From assembly GCA_023391815.1 (NCBI GenBank), contig JAEWAF010000086.1:124001-188000 (forward strand): 64,000 nt of DNA, read 5' to 3'. The DNA is from Pseudomonadota bacterium. GTDB lineage: Bacteria > Pseudomonadota > Gammaproteobacteria > Steroidobacterales > Steroidobacteraceae. Position numbers and translations under genes: made by a program. Positions 36,001 through 43,989 of the stretch are shown here, piece by piece (position 1 is the stretch's first letter; each line of letters opens with the position of its first letter). A model generated the notes under the pieces. That model was not told the DNA's origin, ran no database searches, and saw only the letters and a program-made list of their open reading frames with translations.

Positions 36001-36612
36001 GGCGAACACCGAGAAATCGCGGTTGGCGCCGCTACGGCTACCGCCGACCACGAAACGCCCGTTCGACAGCTCTACGACAGAACTGATGTCCAGGTTTGCA
36101 AGCGCTGGATACGTGGCCCTGCCGCCTTGTCCGAACGTGGCATCGAGTGAACCATCCGCATTCAGCCGTGCGAGCTTCGCGCCCGCCAACTGCGCCGGGC
36201 TGCCCGTGCGACCGACGACGAGAATTTTGTTGTCGGACGTGATCAGCACGGCGGAGGGGCTGTCGTTCCCGCCCAGGTCGATGATCGTCGTGCCGTCCGC
36301 GGAGAAACTGCTGTCGAGCGAGCCGTTCGCATTCAGTCGCATGACGATCGTGTCGACGATTCGTGTGCTTCCTTGCGACTGATCCGCCGTGCCCACGACC
36401 ACGATCTTGCCATCGGGTTGCAACGCTGCCGCTGCGACCCAACTGGTGGAGGTCCCGGAGGCCGGACTCGGCAGCGCGTAGCGCGCGATGCCATTCGTGC
36501 CGAAGCTCGCATCCAGGTCGCCAGCGCCCGCCAGCGCCGATGTCGCAACCATCGTACTCGCGACCAACCACGCAACGCGCCGTGCCATGGCCGCAATCGA
36601 CACCGATTCCAT
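33025..36612 (-). CDS. Large exported delta-60 repeat / Calx-beta protein with GlyGly-CTERM-like tail
   Basis: A 1195-residue secreted or surface protein. After a signal peptide (VAWLVASTMVATSALAGAG) come about seven delta-60 beta-propeller-like repeats (GDLDASFGTNGIARY, LQPDGKIVVVGTA, LNADGSLDATFGQGG), then at least five Calx-beta domains (each ending with ITILDDD or RDDDG-type Asp clusters that bind calcium), then a Gly/Ser-rich linker and a terminal hydrophobic helix LGTLLVLLALVGACPL followed by Arg-rich residues. The linker-helix-Arg tail resembles GlyGly-CTERM sorting signals processed by rhombosortase. The ATG at 36612 has GGAG five to six bases upstream. An adhesion or surface role is plausible but unproven. 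Confidence 0.85.
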   Translation of the reverse strand: MESVSIAAMARRVAWLVASTMVATSALAGAGDLDASFGTNGIARYALPSPASGTSTSWVAAAALQPDGKIVVVGTADQSQGSTRIVDTIVMRLNANGSLDSSFSADGTTIIDLGGNDSPSAVLITSDNKILVVGRTGSPAQLAGAKLARLNADGSLDATFGQGGRATYPALANLDISSVVELSNGRFVVGGSRSGANRDFSVFAVLANGTLDTAFGTGGSQFVDFGGANDRIAGVRRLPGDRIVAVGESNRNGVQSIGLAMFNSAGQLDTSFGSGSTTYNIQGWNSVWDLEMQSDGKLLIAGGMRGGSSALLGMVLRLNPDGSLDRSFGSQGRVLRSDEFKRVVAAPDGQVYVAGDLLGATLQAPPFGRSRGFVEALESDGSPATAFAGSGGAVLEAGHDDVISDFRTVALLRQADGRLVAIGSSQAAEVVAIGIAAGGEHSGIISVERLDADPLSTYVISESAAAATFAVERTGGSHGSVSVDYVAESSVAVAGQDFVATSGTLAWGDGETGAKIVSLPLIDDTDYEVGYEEIDLRIFNPGGGASLGTSIATTGVSSDEGTTSVRLSPSEAPESVGTLFVMATRTGDARVRAVVQYNVTSAHRAQPNIDFIPISGTLVWAPFDMAPKLIPITLLDNAIEDGDKELNIALSSTSPGVSANVSDRATIRDDDGMYGAPTTSPTLVTEGAGSITVTVNRPGGTGAISATVSVVDLNTSNVTGPDVGAPSATTLNWAASDSTPRSITIPIINDAVAEGPEEFAVQVVGPSGTFFAERFTILDNDADAPGLAKLSFAQGAMTVDEDAGTVSITVNRSGPAAFPVQAEVWYPEGSALPGTDTGFSAQILTWSAGDSTPRTIVISIIDDAVPEPPEYFKLSMRFPSGGVGVGPFDSINVTILDDDGYNAAVGFAQDEVVVSEDAEYVDLPVATTGAPGDAVAQLRYSVRDGGTADPREYALERGRPSRQLAQSNPFAFRIYLNGDRQFEGDETFTVDLQGLGVPLARSSTTVRLISDDTSTPAAPMQVGFITTAITQREDQSSVNVTVRRTGALDSAVAVQYETAAGTAVAGEDFVAAIGQLQWAAGDTADKTIVLILTNDSAAEATETMTLRLFAPTNGATLAESLATITITDDDSPAPPPPNNGGSGGGGQNGSGGGGSAGGGSSGGGGGGGSTDLGTLLVLLALVGACPLQRRLRIRG

Positions 36613-37094
36613 ATTCACTCCACACACGTCGTGATGACGTGCCCGCTGCGCTTATGTTGTTCTTGAGGACGTCTGAGTGTCCGTTGAGCATCTATTAGAT
36701 CAAATCCTACGCAGCGACGACAGCATCGTGAGTCGAGCGCTCGCTCGCGTTCTGTATGGTTTCCCTCGATCTGAAGCTTCGCGACGAAATCCATGCAGCG
36801 GCGGCGCATAACGCGCATAAAACTTCAGTTCGACATGGATTTCGAAGTCGTAGACGCCGCGGGCAACTACGCGCGCTCGATCACCTCGATCGCATCCGGC
36901 GGGGGCCTGTGTGGCACTCGCACGGGCATCAACACGCCAAGAGTCGAGTGCGCGCCTGTGCAGTGAGTCGGCAGGACTCGGGCCCAAGGCTTCCGCTCCT
37001 GCGCCCTATCCAAGAACGCCGACGATCGCTCGCTTGTACGAACATCCGTCATCCCTGATCAATTCTTCAGCTGCGATGAGGACCCATCGCCGCT
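36613..37094. other. Intergenic region upstream of the Calx-beta gene
   Basis: About 480 bases with only frame-shadow ORFs lacking ribosome sites and family resemblance. It must hold the promoter of the large Calx-beta gene; no specific element is recognised. Confidence 0.4.
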
Positions 37095-37733
37095 TCATCT
37101 CTGTTCCTCTCTCACCTCTTTCAGATATCCCACACACAACGCCGTGAGATGATGCTTCAGTCCTTCGAACGTGGCGCGAGTGACGCCGGCTTCGATGGTG
37201 GCTCGCGTCGGGCCCACGATCGACCCCACCAGCATCCGGCTCACGAGCTGGGGTTGTTCGAAGCGCGCATCGCTTGCAGTGATCAACATGTCCTGCACCG
37301 CCTGGGCACAACGCAGCGACTCCTCCTTGACGATTGCATCGGCATTGACCGCCGCCGACGGCAGGTAGAGAGCGCGAGAGACCTCCGGCCGGCGGGTCTT
37401 CGCGTCGACGAAGGCGTCCATCATCGTGGCGCACATCTCGGCGATGGGCTTCCCGTGCGCAGCCTTGCAGGCCGCGACAGTGGCATCGACAACCTGGCTG
37501 ACATGTCGCCTCACCACTGCCGCCATCAACGCACTCTTGTTCGGGAAGTATTGATAGAGCGAGCCGATCGAAACGCCGGCCCGGTCGGCGATCTGGAGGG
37601 TGGTGACGCCGTCGAGGCCGTTGGCAAGCAGAACCTGAATGGTCGCCTCGAAAATGCTGTCAATGGTGACGTGTGAGCGTCGCTGCTGCGGCTTTTTCCG
37701 GGGGTTGAGCGACTCGGCCCGCTTGCGTTTCAT
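37095..37733 (-). CDS. TetR-family transcriptional regulator
   Basis: A 212-residue repressor with a Lys/Arg-rich N-terminal extension (KRKRAESLNPRKKPQQRR) and the TetR helix-turn-helix (VTTLQIADRAGVSIGSLYQY-FPNKSAL). The remaining helical domain (about 85-205) would bind an unknown ligand. The start at 37733 faces the divergent gene directly: CATATG at 37731-37736 holds start codons of both strands. It probably controls the divergent SRPBCC-like gene. Confidence 0.85.
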   Translation of the reverse strand: MKRKRAESLNPRKKPQQRRSHVTIDSIFEATIQVLLANGLDGVTTLQIADRAGVSIGSLYQYFPNKSALMAAVVRRHVSQVVDATVAACKAAHGKPIAEMCATMMDAFVDAKTRRPEVSRALYLPSAAVNADAIVKEESLRCAQAVQDMLITASDARFEQPQLVSRMLVGSIVGPTRATIEAGVTRATFEGLKHHLTALCVGYLKEVREEQR

Positions 37734-37775
37734 ATGCGAATAGTCTTGCGATGGCTTATTGCTCAAGATACCGCG

Positions 37776-38372
37776 ATGCGCACCTTCCAATATCGTTTTT
37801 GCGTGGCGTTGACCCTCACCCTGGGTTCGGGACAGGGTCTGGCTTGTCAGCCTCCGGCGGGATTCGTCAATCCTCCACTGCCGAGAATCGCGCCACTCGA
37901 GCAGTTGTTGGCGCACACCGAACGCAAGGTCGTCGACAAGAGCCTGTCGGCCGTCATGCAGGGCGCCACCCGTCCGCTGGAGGAGGCCATTCGGCCGACG
38001 AAGGATCTGCCCGGCGTGAGCGGCACGTTCCGGCTTTCAGACGGACCCTATGGAACCGTCGGCGCGCGCCGCCTGGTCTGTCTTACTGACGGAAACTACT
38101 CGGTCGAAGAAGTGCTGTTGACCGAGTCAGGCGGCGACGTCAATCGATTCCGGTACGTGGTGTGGAACTACACCAGCCCGAAGTTTCGCGACGTCGAGTA
38201 TGCCGTGGGTGAATTCGTTCGGACGCAACCGAAGCCCGGAGAAACGCACGTGAACTGGACCTATCGATTCGCGCTCAGGACAGGTGCGGACTCGGAGCAG
38301 TTCCGCAAGACTTTCCTCGAAACTTCGTTCGCGGATTGGATGCGCAATGTGTTTGGAACGGCGCAGCCCTAG
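37776..38372 (+). CDS. Exported SRPBCC/START-like protein
   Basis: A 198-residue protein with a signal peptide (FCVALTLTLGSGQGLAC; a Cys after LA leaves a lipoprotein possible). The body resembles the polyketide-cyclase-like SRPBCC fold: GTFRLSDGPYGTVGARRLVC, TDGNYSVEEVLLTESGGDVN and VNWTYRFALRTGADSEQF. Such folds bind hydrophobic ligands. An earlier in-frame ATG at 37734 abuts the divergent TetR start; the ATG at 37776 places the signal peptide correctly and is preferred. Confidence 0.65.
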   Translation: MRTFQYRFCVALTLTLGSGQGLACQPPAGFVNPPLPRIAPLEQLLAHTERKVVDKSLSAVMQGATRPLEEAIRPTKDLPGVSGTFRLSDGPYGTVGARRLVCLTDGNYSVEEVLLTESGGDVNRFRYVVWNYTSPKFRDVEYAVGEFVRTQPKPGETHVNWTYRFALRTGADSEQFRKTFLETSFADWMRNVFGTAQP

Positions 38373-38416
38373 GCGCAGGCTGCCCCTCAGTGACACAACG
38401 CCCCGAAGCAGTCGCC

Positions 38417-39055
38417 TCAACTGGCGTTGTGCTTGAGGCGGAAAACGCTCAGGCCCATCAGAACGAAGGCGCCCCCTGAAACCTGATTGAACAACCTCAC
38501 CCGGGCATCACTCGAAAACCAGCCTTTGATGTGGCGTGCCAACGTCACATAAAAGCAATGTGACACGATCGCGCAGCTCGCAAACGTCAACGTGAGCACA
38601 AAGAACTGCTCAGATACCGAGGCTTCGGGGTTGATGAACTGCGGGAACAAGGCGGTAAAAAATAGAATACTTTTCGGATTGGTCCCCGCGACCAGCAGAC
38701 CTTGTTGGAAAAACCTCGCCGCACCTTGATCGCCAGGCAGTGAGGAGGCGGTCAGCTGATCAAAAATATTGTTCTTGCTGATCCACTGGCGAACGCCCAG
38801 ATAGATCAGATACGTCGCTCCAATCATCTTGAAAGCAAGGAATAGAGTGGATGAAGTACGCAGCACGGCACCGAGCCCCGCCATGGCGGCGCTCGATACA
38901 AGAAAGATACCCAAGGCGTTGCCTAGCGAGCTGACTAGTGCATTCCGCGCACCGAATGCTACTGAATTGGACACTGCCAACAAGACGGCAGGCCCGGGAC
39001 TGAACGTAGTCAACAAGGAGGCGCCGAGGAACACCAGCCAAACCGATAGACTCAC
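38417..39055 (-). CDS. LysE-family amino acid exporter
   Basis: A 212-residue inner-membrane protein with six hydrophobic segments and the LysE/RhtB opening FLGASLLTTFSPGPAVLLAV, G-N-A-L-G-I-F in helix 2 and the AGTNPKSILFFTALFPQFIN motif of the fourth helix. It would export an amino acid or homoserine lactone-like metabolite. The GTG start has GGGAG six bases upstream. The 258 bases upstream of it carry no supported gene. Confidence 0.87.
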   Translation of the reverse strand: MSLSVWLVFLGASLLTTFSPGPAVLLAVSNSVAFGARNALVSSLGNALGIFLVSSAAMAGLGAVLRTSSTLFLAFKMIGATYLIYLGVRQWISKNNIFDQLTASSLPGDQGAARFFQQGLLVAGTNPKSILFFTALFPQFINPEASVSEQFFVLTLTFASCAIVSHCFYVTLARHIKGWFSSDARVRLFNQVSGGAFVLMGLSVFRLKHNAS

Positions 39056-39313
39056 AATTGACTCCCGCCTCGAGGAATTGAAAGCAGCTCAAGCTAGAGT
39101 ATATAGGTCAAACACTCGCTGCGGCATGTGGTCTGCGGGATTCTGATTCACTATTCGCTCGGCCAGAAGATCACGCTCGCCAAGCTCGGCGACGACTACA
39201 GAAGCCCTTCGCACGCGTGACCACTAGCGACATCCAAACATATGCCGACGAGCGGCCGAAGCCATCGCGCCGGTGAAAACGCAGCGTCGCACCGGCAACT
39301 GCAACGCCGACAT

Positions 39314-39907
39314 CTAGGGATCCCCGAACGCCTGGCCGATTGTGAACTCGCAGAGCGCGAACAGGCGTTTCTTCGGCACACCGTCACGGGCCTGGATAGA
39401 CAAGCCATGCATGACTGCGGTCAGGTAGTCGCCCAGCAGTTGCGGATCCGCTCCCGGAGCCAACTCCCCTTCGCTCACCGCCCGCTTCAGCCGATCGACG
39501 ATCAGCCCCGTCTGCAGCTTGCGTCGCTTCGACAACCAATCGCGCACCTGATCGTTTTCCACTGTCGAATTGATCGCCGCTGATACCACCATGCAGCCGT
39601 GGGGACGACCGGGGCGCGTATAGGTCTCCACTGCCTCGTGCAACATGCGCTGAATCGCTTGTCGAGCAGTCGGCTCCTGCTCTAGAGCGCGCTTCGCAAA
39701 GCCACCTTCCCCTGCTTCATAGAGCCCAACCGCCTCGCGAAACAGGTCTTCCTTCGAGCCGAAGGCCGCATAGATTCTGGCGGACGCGATGCCGAGCGCT
39801 GACACCAGATTCGCCATGGAGGTGCCCTCATAGCCTCGCGACCAGAATTCGTCACGTGCGCGCGCCAGCGCCTCATCGCGATCGAACTCTCTGGGTCTAC
39901 CGGCCAT
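39314..39907 (-). CDS. TetR-family transcriptional regulator
   Basis: A 197-residue repressor starting MAGRPREFDRDEALARARDE, with helix-turn-helix TSMANLVSALGIASARIYAA-FGSKEDLF. The C-terminal domain (GRPHGCMVVSAAINSTVEND, ERDGxP-like end) is of the class that often controls neighbouring oxidoreductase or hydrolase genes. Start by GAGG six bases before the ATG. It is divergent from the epoxide-hydrolase-like/porin pair, 192 bases away, and is the probable regulator of it. Confidence 0.86.
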   Translation of the reverse strand: MAGRPREFDRDEALARARDEFWSRGYEGTSMANLVSALGIASARIYAAFGSKEDLFREAVGLYEAGEGGFAKRALEQEPTARQAIQRMLHEAVETYTRPGRPHGCMVVSAAINSTVENDQVRDWLSKRRKLQTGLIVDRLKRAVSEGELAPGADPQLLGDYLTAVMHGLSIQARDGVPKKRLFALCEFTIGQAFGDP

Positions 39908-40099
39908 CGCGCACCTCATTCTTTGTCACACCACCAATAATCTAGCTTCCAGGCCCGATATTCAAGCGTTTGCGAGGGGTAATGCCGCCCGGAGCGATGC
40001 TCGACGAAAGCTCAATCTTTGTCGACTCACAAAGAATTGGTTGACTCCGGGCGAAGACTCGGCAATTCTTTGTTGACCGTTAAACAATAGGAAGCGACG

Positions 40100-41101
40100 A
40101 TGAACAAGCGTTTCGGAACAAAGAAATTGCGTTTGATGATCTCGGCAAGCGTGGCTGCGGCCGCGCTCTCGGGCGCGCCCAGTTGGGCGGAGGCTGTGGG
40201 TACTGATACTGCGGCCACGCACGTCGCGCTCGGATCGCAGGTGGATCGACGCTTCACCGATCAGTACACGGAGATCGGCGATCTGAAACTTCATTACGTG
40301 ACCGGCGGCGAAGGCCCGCCAGTGCTGCTCATCCCCGGATGGCTGCAGACGTGGTACGCGTGGCGCGGCGTCATGCCTGCCTTGGCGGACGCTGGATTCA
40401 AAGTCATCGCGGTCGATCCTCGGGGCATGGGGCACTCCAGCCGCACGGCAGGAGGCTACGACACCGCTCAACTCGCTAAAGATCTGCATGCCCTCATGCG
40501 AAAGCTCGGGCATCAACGCTATGCCGTCGTCGGCCACGATATCGGCATGTGGATCGGTTATGCGATGGCGGCGGATGACTCGGCAGCCGTCGAACGCGTC
40601 GCGCTCATCGAGGGCGGTATTCCCGGCCTGCTCAAACCATCGCCCAAAGTGATGATGCCTCAGGCGCAGAGCGCGTTCTTCTGGCAATTCATGTTCAATC
40701 AGCAGCCGGATCTCCCAGAGTTGCTGCTGCAAGGTCACGAGCGTGCCTTCATGAGCTACCTGTTCGATAAATGGGCTTTCCGGCCCGAGCGCATCGCCAT
40801 CGATGTCTATGCGGCTACGTACTCCGTGCCTGGCGGCATCCGCTCTCAAATGGCGTATTACCGGGCGCTCCCAGAAACGATCCGACAGGACCAGCAACGC
40901 GCGAAGCGCAAACTTCCGATGCCCGTCCTGGTCCTCGGCGGCGACCACGGCGTTCGTGACTTGCCGCAGACAATGCTTCGACCCGTCGCTCAGCAGGTCC
41001 GCGGGCGAGTGCTGCCCGGCTGTGGGCACTTCGCTCCGGAGGAGTGCCCCGAAGAATTGCTGACGGATCTGCTGCCCTTCCTTCAAGAGGGCAGGCGATG
41101 A
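40100..41101 (+). CDS. Exported alpha/beta hydrolase, epoxide hydrolase-like
   Basis: A 333-residue alpha/beta-fold enzyme with signal peptide (LMISASVAAAALSGAPSWA), hence periplasmic. The nucleophile is Asp147 in VVGHDIGMW, as in epoxide hydrolases and dehalogenases, not Ser; the oxyanion motif P-G-W (VLLIPGWLQTWYAWRG) and catalytic His in LPGCGHFAPEECP are present. The H-G-x-P motif of epoxide hydrolases is replaced by P-G-W, so specificity is uncertain. Its stop overlaps the start of the porin gene (ATGA), suggesting the porin admits its substrate. Confidence 0.85.
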   Translation: MNKRFGTKKLRLMISASVAAAALSGAPSWAEAVGTDTAATHVALGSQVDRRFTDQYTEIGDLKLHYVTGGEGPPVLLIPGWLQTWYAWRGVMPALADAGFKVIAVDPRGMGHSSRTAGGYDTAQLAKDLHALMRKLGHQRYAVVGHDIGMWIGYAMAADDSAAVERVALIEGGIPGLLKPSPKVMMPQAQSAFFWQFMFNQQPDLPELLLQGHERAFMSYLFDKWAFRPERIAIDVYAATYSVPGGIRSQMAYYRALPETIRQDQQRAKRKLPMPVLVLGGDHGVRDLPQTMLRPVAQQVRGRVLPGCGHFAPEECPEELLTDLLPFLQEGRR

Positions 41102-42324
41102 ACGGAACCCGAAGGGTGTGGCGAATCGCCTTCGCGCTCGCGTTGTCGCTAACTACGGCGGCAACGCGGGCTCAGCCGCCAGCCGGCATTAATCCGCAGA
41201 TGAGATATCTCTCGGAGGTTGCCGCGAACCTCACGGGCGGAGATGCTCAAAAATTGCGCGAGACGGGCGAGCTCGACATTGGTGCGCACTTTGACATGGC
41301 GCGACTCGTCGGTATTCGCGGGGGCACGTTTCAAGCAACCATATCTTGGCGTCGCGGCGACAATCTCGCCCGCGATGCCGGCCTTGACACGCTCGAACTC
41401 GTCCAGGCGAATTACGGACGCGGACAAACCGCACGTCTCACTCAATTTTGGTACCAGCAGGAATTTCTCGATGGGCGCGCCGACGTGAAGTTCGGTCGAG
41501 TGACCGCGGGAGAAGACTTCGCAGCGTTCTCCTGCGACTTCATGAACCTCGGTCTCTGCGGTGCGCGGCCCGGCAGCGTAGTCAGCGACTATTGGTATAA
41601 CTGGCCGATCAGCCAATGGGCGGTGCGCATGCGTTATCGTGGTCCGAGCGGATACGTGCAAGTAGGCGCCTTGGAGGTCAATCCGAAGAATCTCGAAGAG
41701 AATTTCACCCTCGGTCGATTCAGCGGTGCCACCGGGGTGCTCGTTCCGTTTGAGGTTGCATTCACGCCCAATTCGGCGTTCAACCAGCCCCTGGGAATAT
41801 ACAAGCTGGGAGGTTGGTACGACTCCTCCACCGTCGACGGCATCGATATCACCGGCGAGAGCGAGCGTCTCAGCGCCCTACCCGATCTGCAACGACAGGG
41901 ACGCTACGGCGCATACGCGCAGATCCGACAGCAGCTGACCGGGCGAGACAATGCCACGAGGACTTCAGGGCTTGCGATATTCCTGAACATCGTGCAAGCG
42001 GAACAGCGCACGAGCCATCTGGATCGTCAGATCGGCTTTGGAGTGACGTACCAGCCGCTACAGCACTCCGGCGCGCCCGAGGAACTCGCGCTTGGTCTCA
42101 CGAGCACGCGCGTCAACCCTCGATTCGCTTCACGTGAGCGCCAGCTCCACCCTGAGGAGCCTAGATTGGCTAGCGAATACGTCGCTGAGTTCTATGGTCG
42201 CTGGAACCTCACGCCTTGGCTCTGGGTACAACCGAATGTGCAATACATCGTCTCGCCCGGCGGCCATTCGAAACGCGAAGACGTGGCGATCGTGGGGCTT
42301 CGCTTAACCACGGCACTCGAATAA
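41098..42324 (+). CDS. OprB-family carbohydrate-selective porin
   Basis: A 408-residue outer-membrane beta-barrel with a signal peptide (WRIAFALALSLTTAATRAQ). Family segments include FWYQQEFLDGRADVKFGRVT, DFAAFSCDFMNLGLCG and a C-terminal TPWLWVQPNVQYIVSPGG followed by the last strand. OprB porins carry sugars and other small polar molecules across the outer membrane. Translationally coupled to the hydrolase upstream. Confidence 0.88.
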   Translation: MNGTRRVWRIAFALALSLTTAATRAQPPAGINPQMRYLSEVAANLTGGDAQKLRETGELDIGAHFDMARLVGIRGGTFQATISWRRGDNLARDAGLDTLELVQANYGRGQTARLTQFWYQQEFLDGRADVKFGRVTAGEDFAAFSCDFMNLGLCGARPGSVVSDYWYNWPISQWAVRMRYRGPSGYVQVGALEVNPKNLEENFTLGRFSGATGVLVPFEVAFTPNSAFNQPLGIYKLGGWYDSSTVDGIDITGESERLSALPDLQRQGRYGAYAQIRQQLTGRDNATRTSGLAIFLNIVQAEQRTSHLDRQIGFGVTYQPLQHSGAPEELALGLTSTRVNPRFASRERQLHPEEPRLASEYVAEFYGRWNLTPWLWVQPNVQYIVSPGGHSKREDVAIVGLRLTTALE

Positions 42325-42700
42325 TCCACTTCAAAGCCTCGCAAGCTCGGTTGTCGGCGCGGAATTTTCGCGAGTTGCCGCGCTTCCGGGATCGCCACGC
42401 CTGACGCGCTGGTTCACGCAGTTCAGCGACCGCCCCTCCATGCTTGCGACTCCGTTGTCCGGTCAGACGCACGACTGACGAATCGAGAATGTTTGGTGGG
42501 AACCGCTCACAGTTCTGGCCCGCAGTCGCTGATGTTCGCTCAACTGCCGGCAGGAATGCCTCCATATCACGGATGCTCATATCTCTGACATTCATGACCG
42601 CTCCGCATAATCATCTTGCTCCGAACTCAATTGTCTCAACCTACATCGGCCGGATAGAGTTCGATCGAATGTATCTTGATCATGAATTTTTGCTCCATCG
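42325..42700. other. Intergenic region upstream of the MFS gene
   Basis: About 375 bases with no supported gene. TTCGATCGAA (42660-42669) is a perfect 10-base palindrome 31 bases before the MFS start and could be an operator half; TTGTCT (42631) and ATAGAG (42654) are a weak promoter candidate with a 17-base spacer. Confidence 0.3.
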
Positions 42701-43912
42701 ATGAATCGCTCACAGCCTCCTTCAACTCAGCAAATGTTCAGGCCCGATTCCGATCCGAAGTGGCGCTCACATGCGTTGGCGCTGGCCTTTGGAACGTTTG
42801 CGGTCGGCACCGACGCTTTTGTGATCGCGGGTATTCTTCCCCAGATCGGCCAGTCGCTCGAGGTGAGCGTTCAGGCTGCTGGCCAACTCGTCTCGGTTTT
42901 TTCGCTGGCCTACGCCATCAGTGCACCGCTGCTCGGAACTGCCACCGCAGACTGGCAACGTCGAAACGCTCTGGTGTTCGCACTAACGTTGTTCGCTGTT
43001 GGCAATGCCATAACGGCCGCGGTGCCCGGATATGCCTGGGTGCTCTTCTCGCGGGTCATCGCAGCCGCCGGCGCCGGTCTGTTTACAGCAAGCGCGAGCG
43101 CCACCGCAGCGACGCTCGCAGGCACTAGCAACCGGGGCGCCGCGATTGCTCGAGTAATGCTGGGACTGACCATGTCGCTGGTATTCGGCGCACCGCTCGG
43201 AACTGCCATGGCCTCCGCCATCGGCTGGCGCGGAACTATGTGGTTCGTGACGGCCCTGGGTATCGCGGCAGGCATCCTCATTCATCTACGACTACCGCGA
43301 TCGGCAGAGGCGCAGGTTTCGACCGTCTCCGAGCGTCTCGCTCAACTTCGCAACCGCTCCGTAATGTGGGACCTGCTGCGATCGGTGGTCGCTTTCACGG
43401 GCGTCTATATCCCGTACACATACATCAGTGTGGTGTATCGGGAGGCGGTCGATGCAAAGCCCGGATTCCTGGGTAGCGCGTTGCTCGTTTTCGGCGTTTG
43501 CGGAACTTGCGGCAATCTGCTCGCCGGCAAGCTCAGCGATCGCGTTGGACCCACCGCGGTGATAATCGCCGGCTTGCTCGGCTTCACGCTGGTCTGCATT
43601 TTGGTACCCGTCGCAACGAGTTCTCCTTTCATGTCGCTCGTCGCCGTCGCCGCTTCGGGAATGTTTGCGTTCTCGCTGACGACGCCTCAACAAGCGCTGC
43701 TGCTCTCCAGATCGGCGGGCGGCCATCTGTCGGTATTGACGGCGCTCTATCAGTCCAGCGTTTACATTGCGGTTGCGCTCTCCGGCGTTCTTGGCGCCCT
43801 GATCATCACTGCCTTCGGTCGGGGAGCGCTGACGTATATCGCTGCGCTGATCACCGCATCGGCTGCATTGATGAGCTGGCGGCAATCCGAAGCCAAACCC
43901 GTAGATTCGTAA
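42701..43912 (+). CDS. MFS exporter, DHA1 (AraJ/YdhP-like) type
   Basis: A 403-residue inner-membrane transporter with twelve hydrophobic segments. ALAFGTFAVGTDAFVIAGIL and SLEVSVQAAGQLVSVFSLAY are the typical opening of the DHA1 arabinose-polymer/drug exporters, and motif C (GAPLGTAMASAIGWRGTMW) is present, as expected for a drug:proton antiporter. Substrate unknown. Codon-level context shows no coupling to the serine hydrolase gene 77 bases downstream, but both run in the same direction. Confidence 0.87.
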   Translation: MNRSQPPSTQQMFRPDSDPKWRSHALALAFGTFAVGTDAFVIAGILPQIGQSLEVSVQAAGQLVSVFSLAYAISAPLLGTATADWQRRNALVFALTLFAVGNAITAAVPGYAWVLFSRVIAAAGAGLFTASASATAATLAGTSNRGAAIARVMLGLTMSLVFGAPLGTAMASAIGWRGTMWFVTALGIAAGILIHLRLPRSAEAQVSTVSERLAQLRNRSVMWDLLRSVVAFTGVYIPYTYISVVYREAVDAKPGFLGSALLVFGVCGTCGNLLAGKLSDRVGPTAVIIAGLLGFTLVCILVPVATSSPFMSLVAVAASGMFAFSLTTPQQALLLSRSAGGHLSVLTALYQSSVYIAVALSGVLGALIITAFGRGALTYIAALITASAALMSWRQSEAKPVDS

Positions 43913-43989
43913 CTTTCGAGAGTGGGCGGTGTTCTCACGGACTGCGAACTATGAAACCGCGCTGGCGGACTTAGAGGGAGAGCCGGCCG

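Noticed and set aside
39120..39235. Possible phage integrase or other gene remnant (frames ending SPSHA and SRR)
   Set aside because: No recognisable recombinase motif in any frame and no second feature such as an attachment site.
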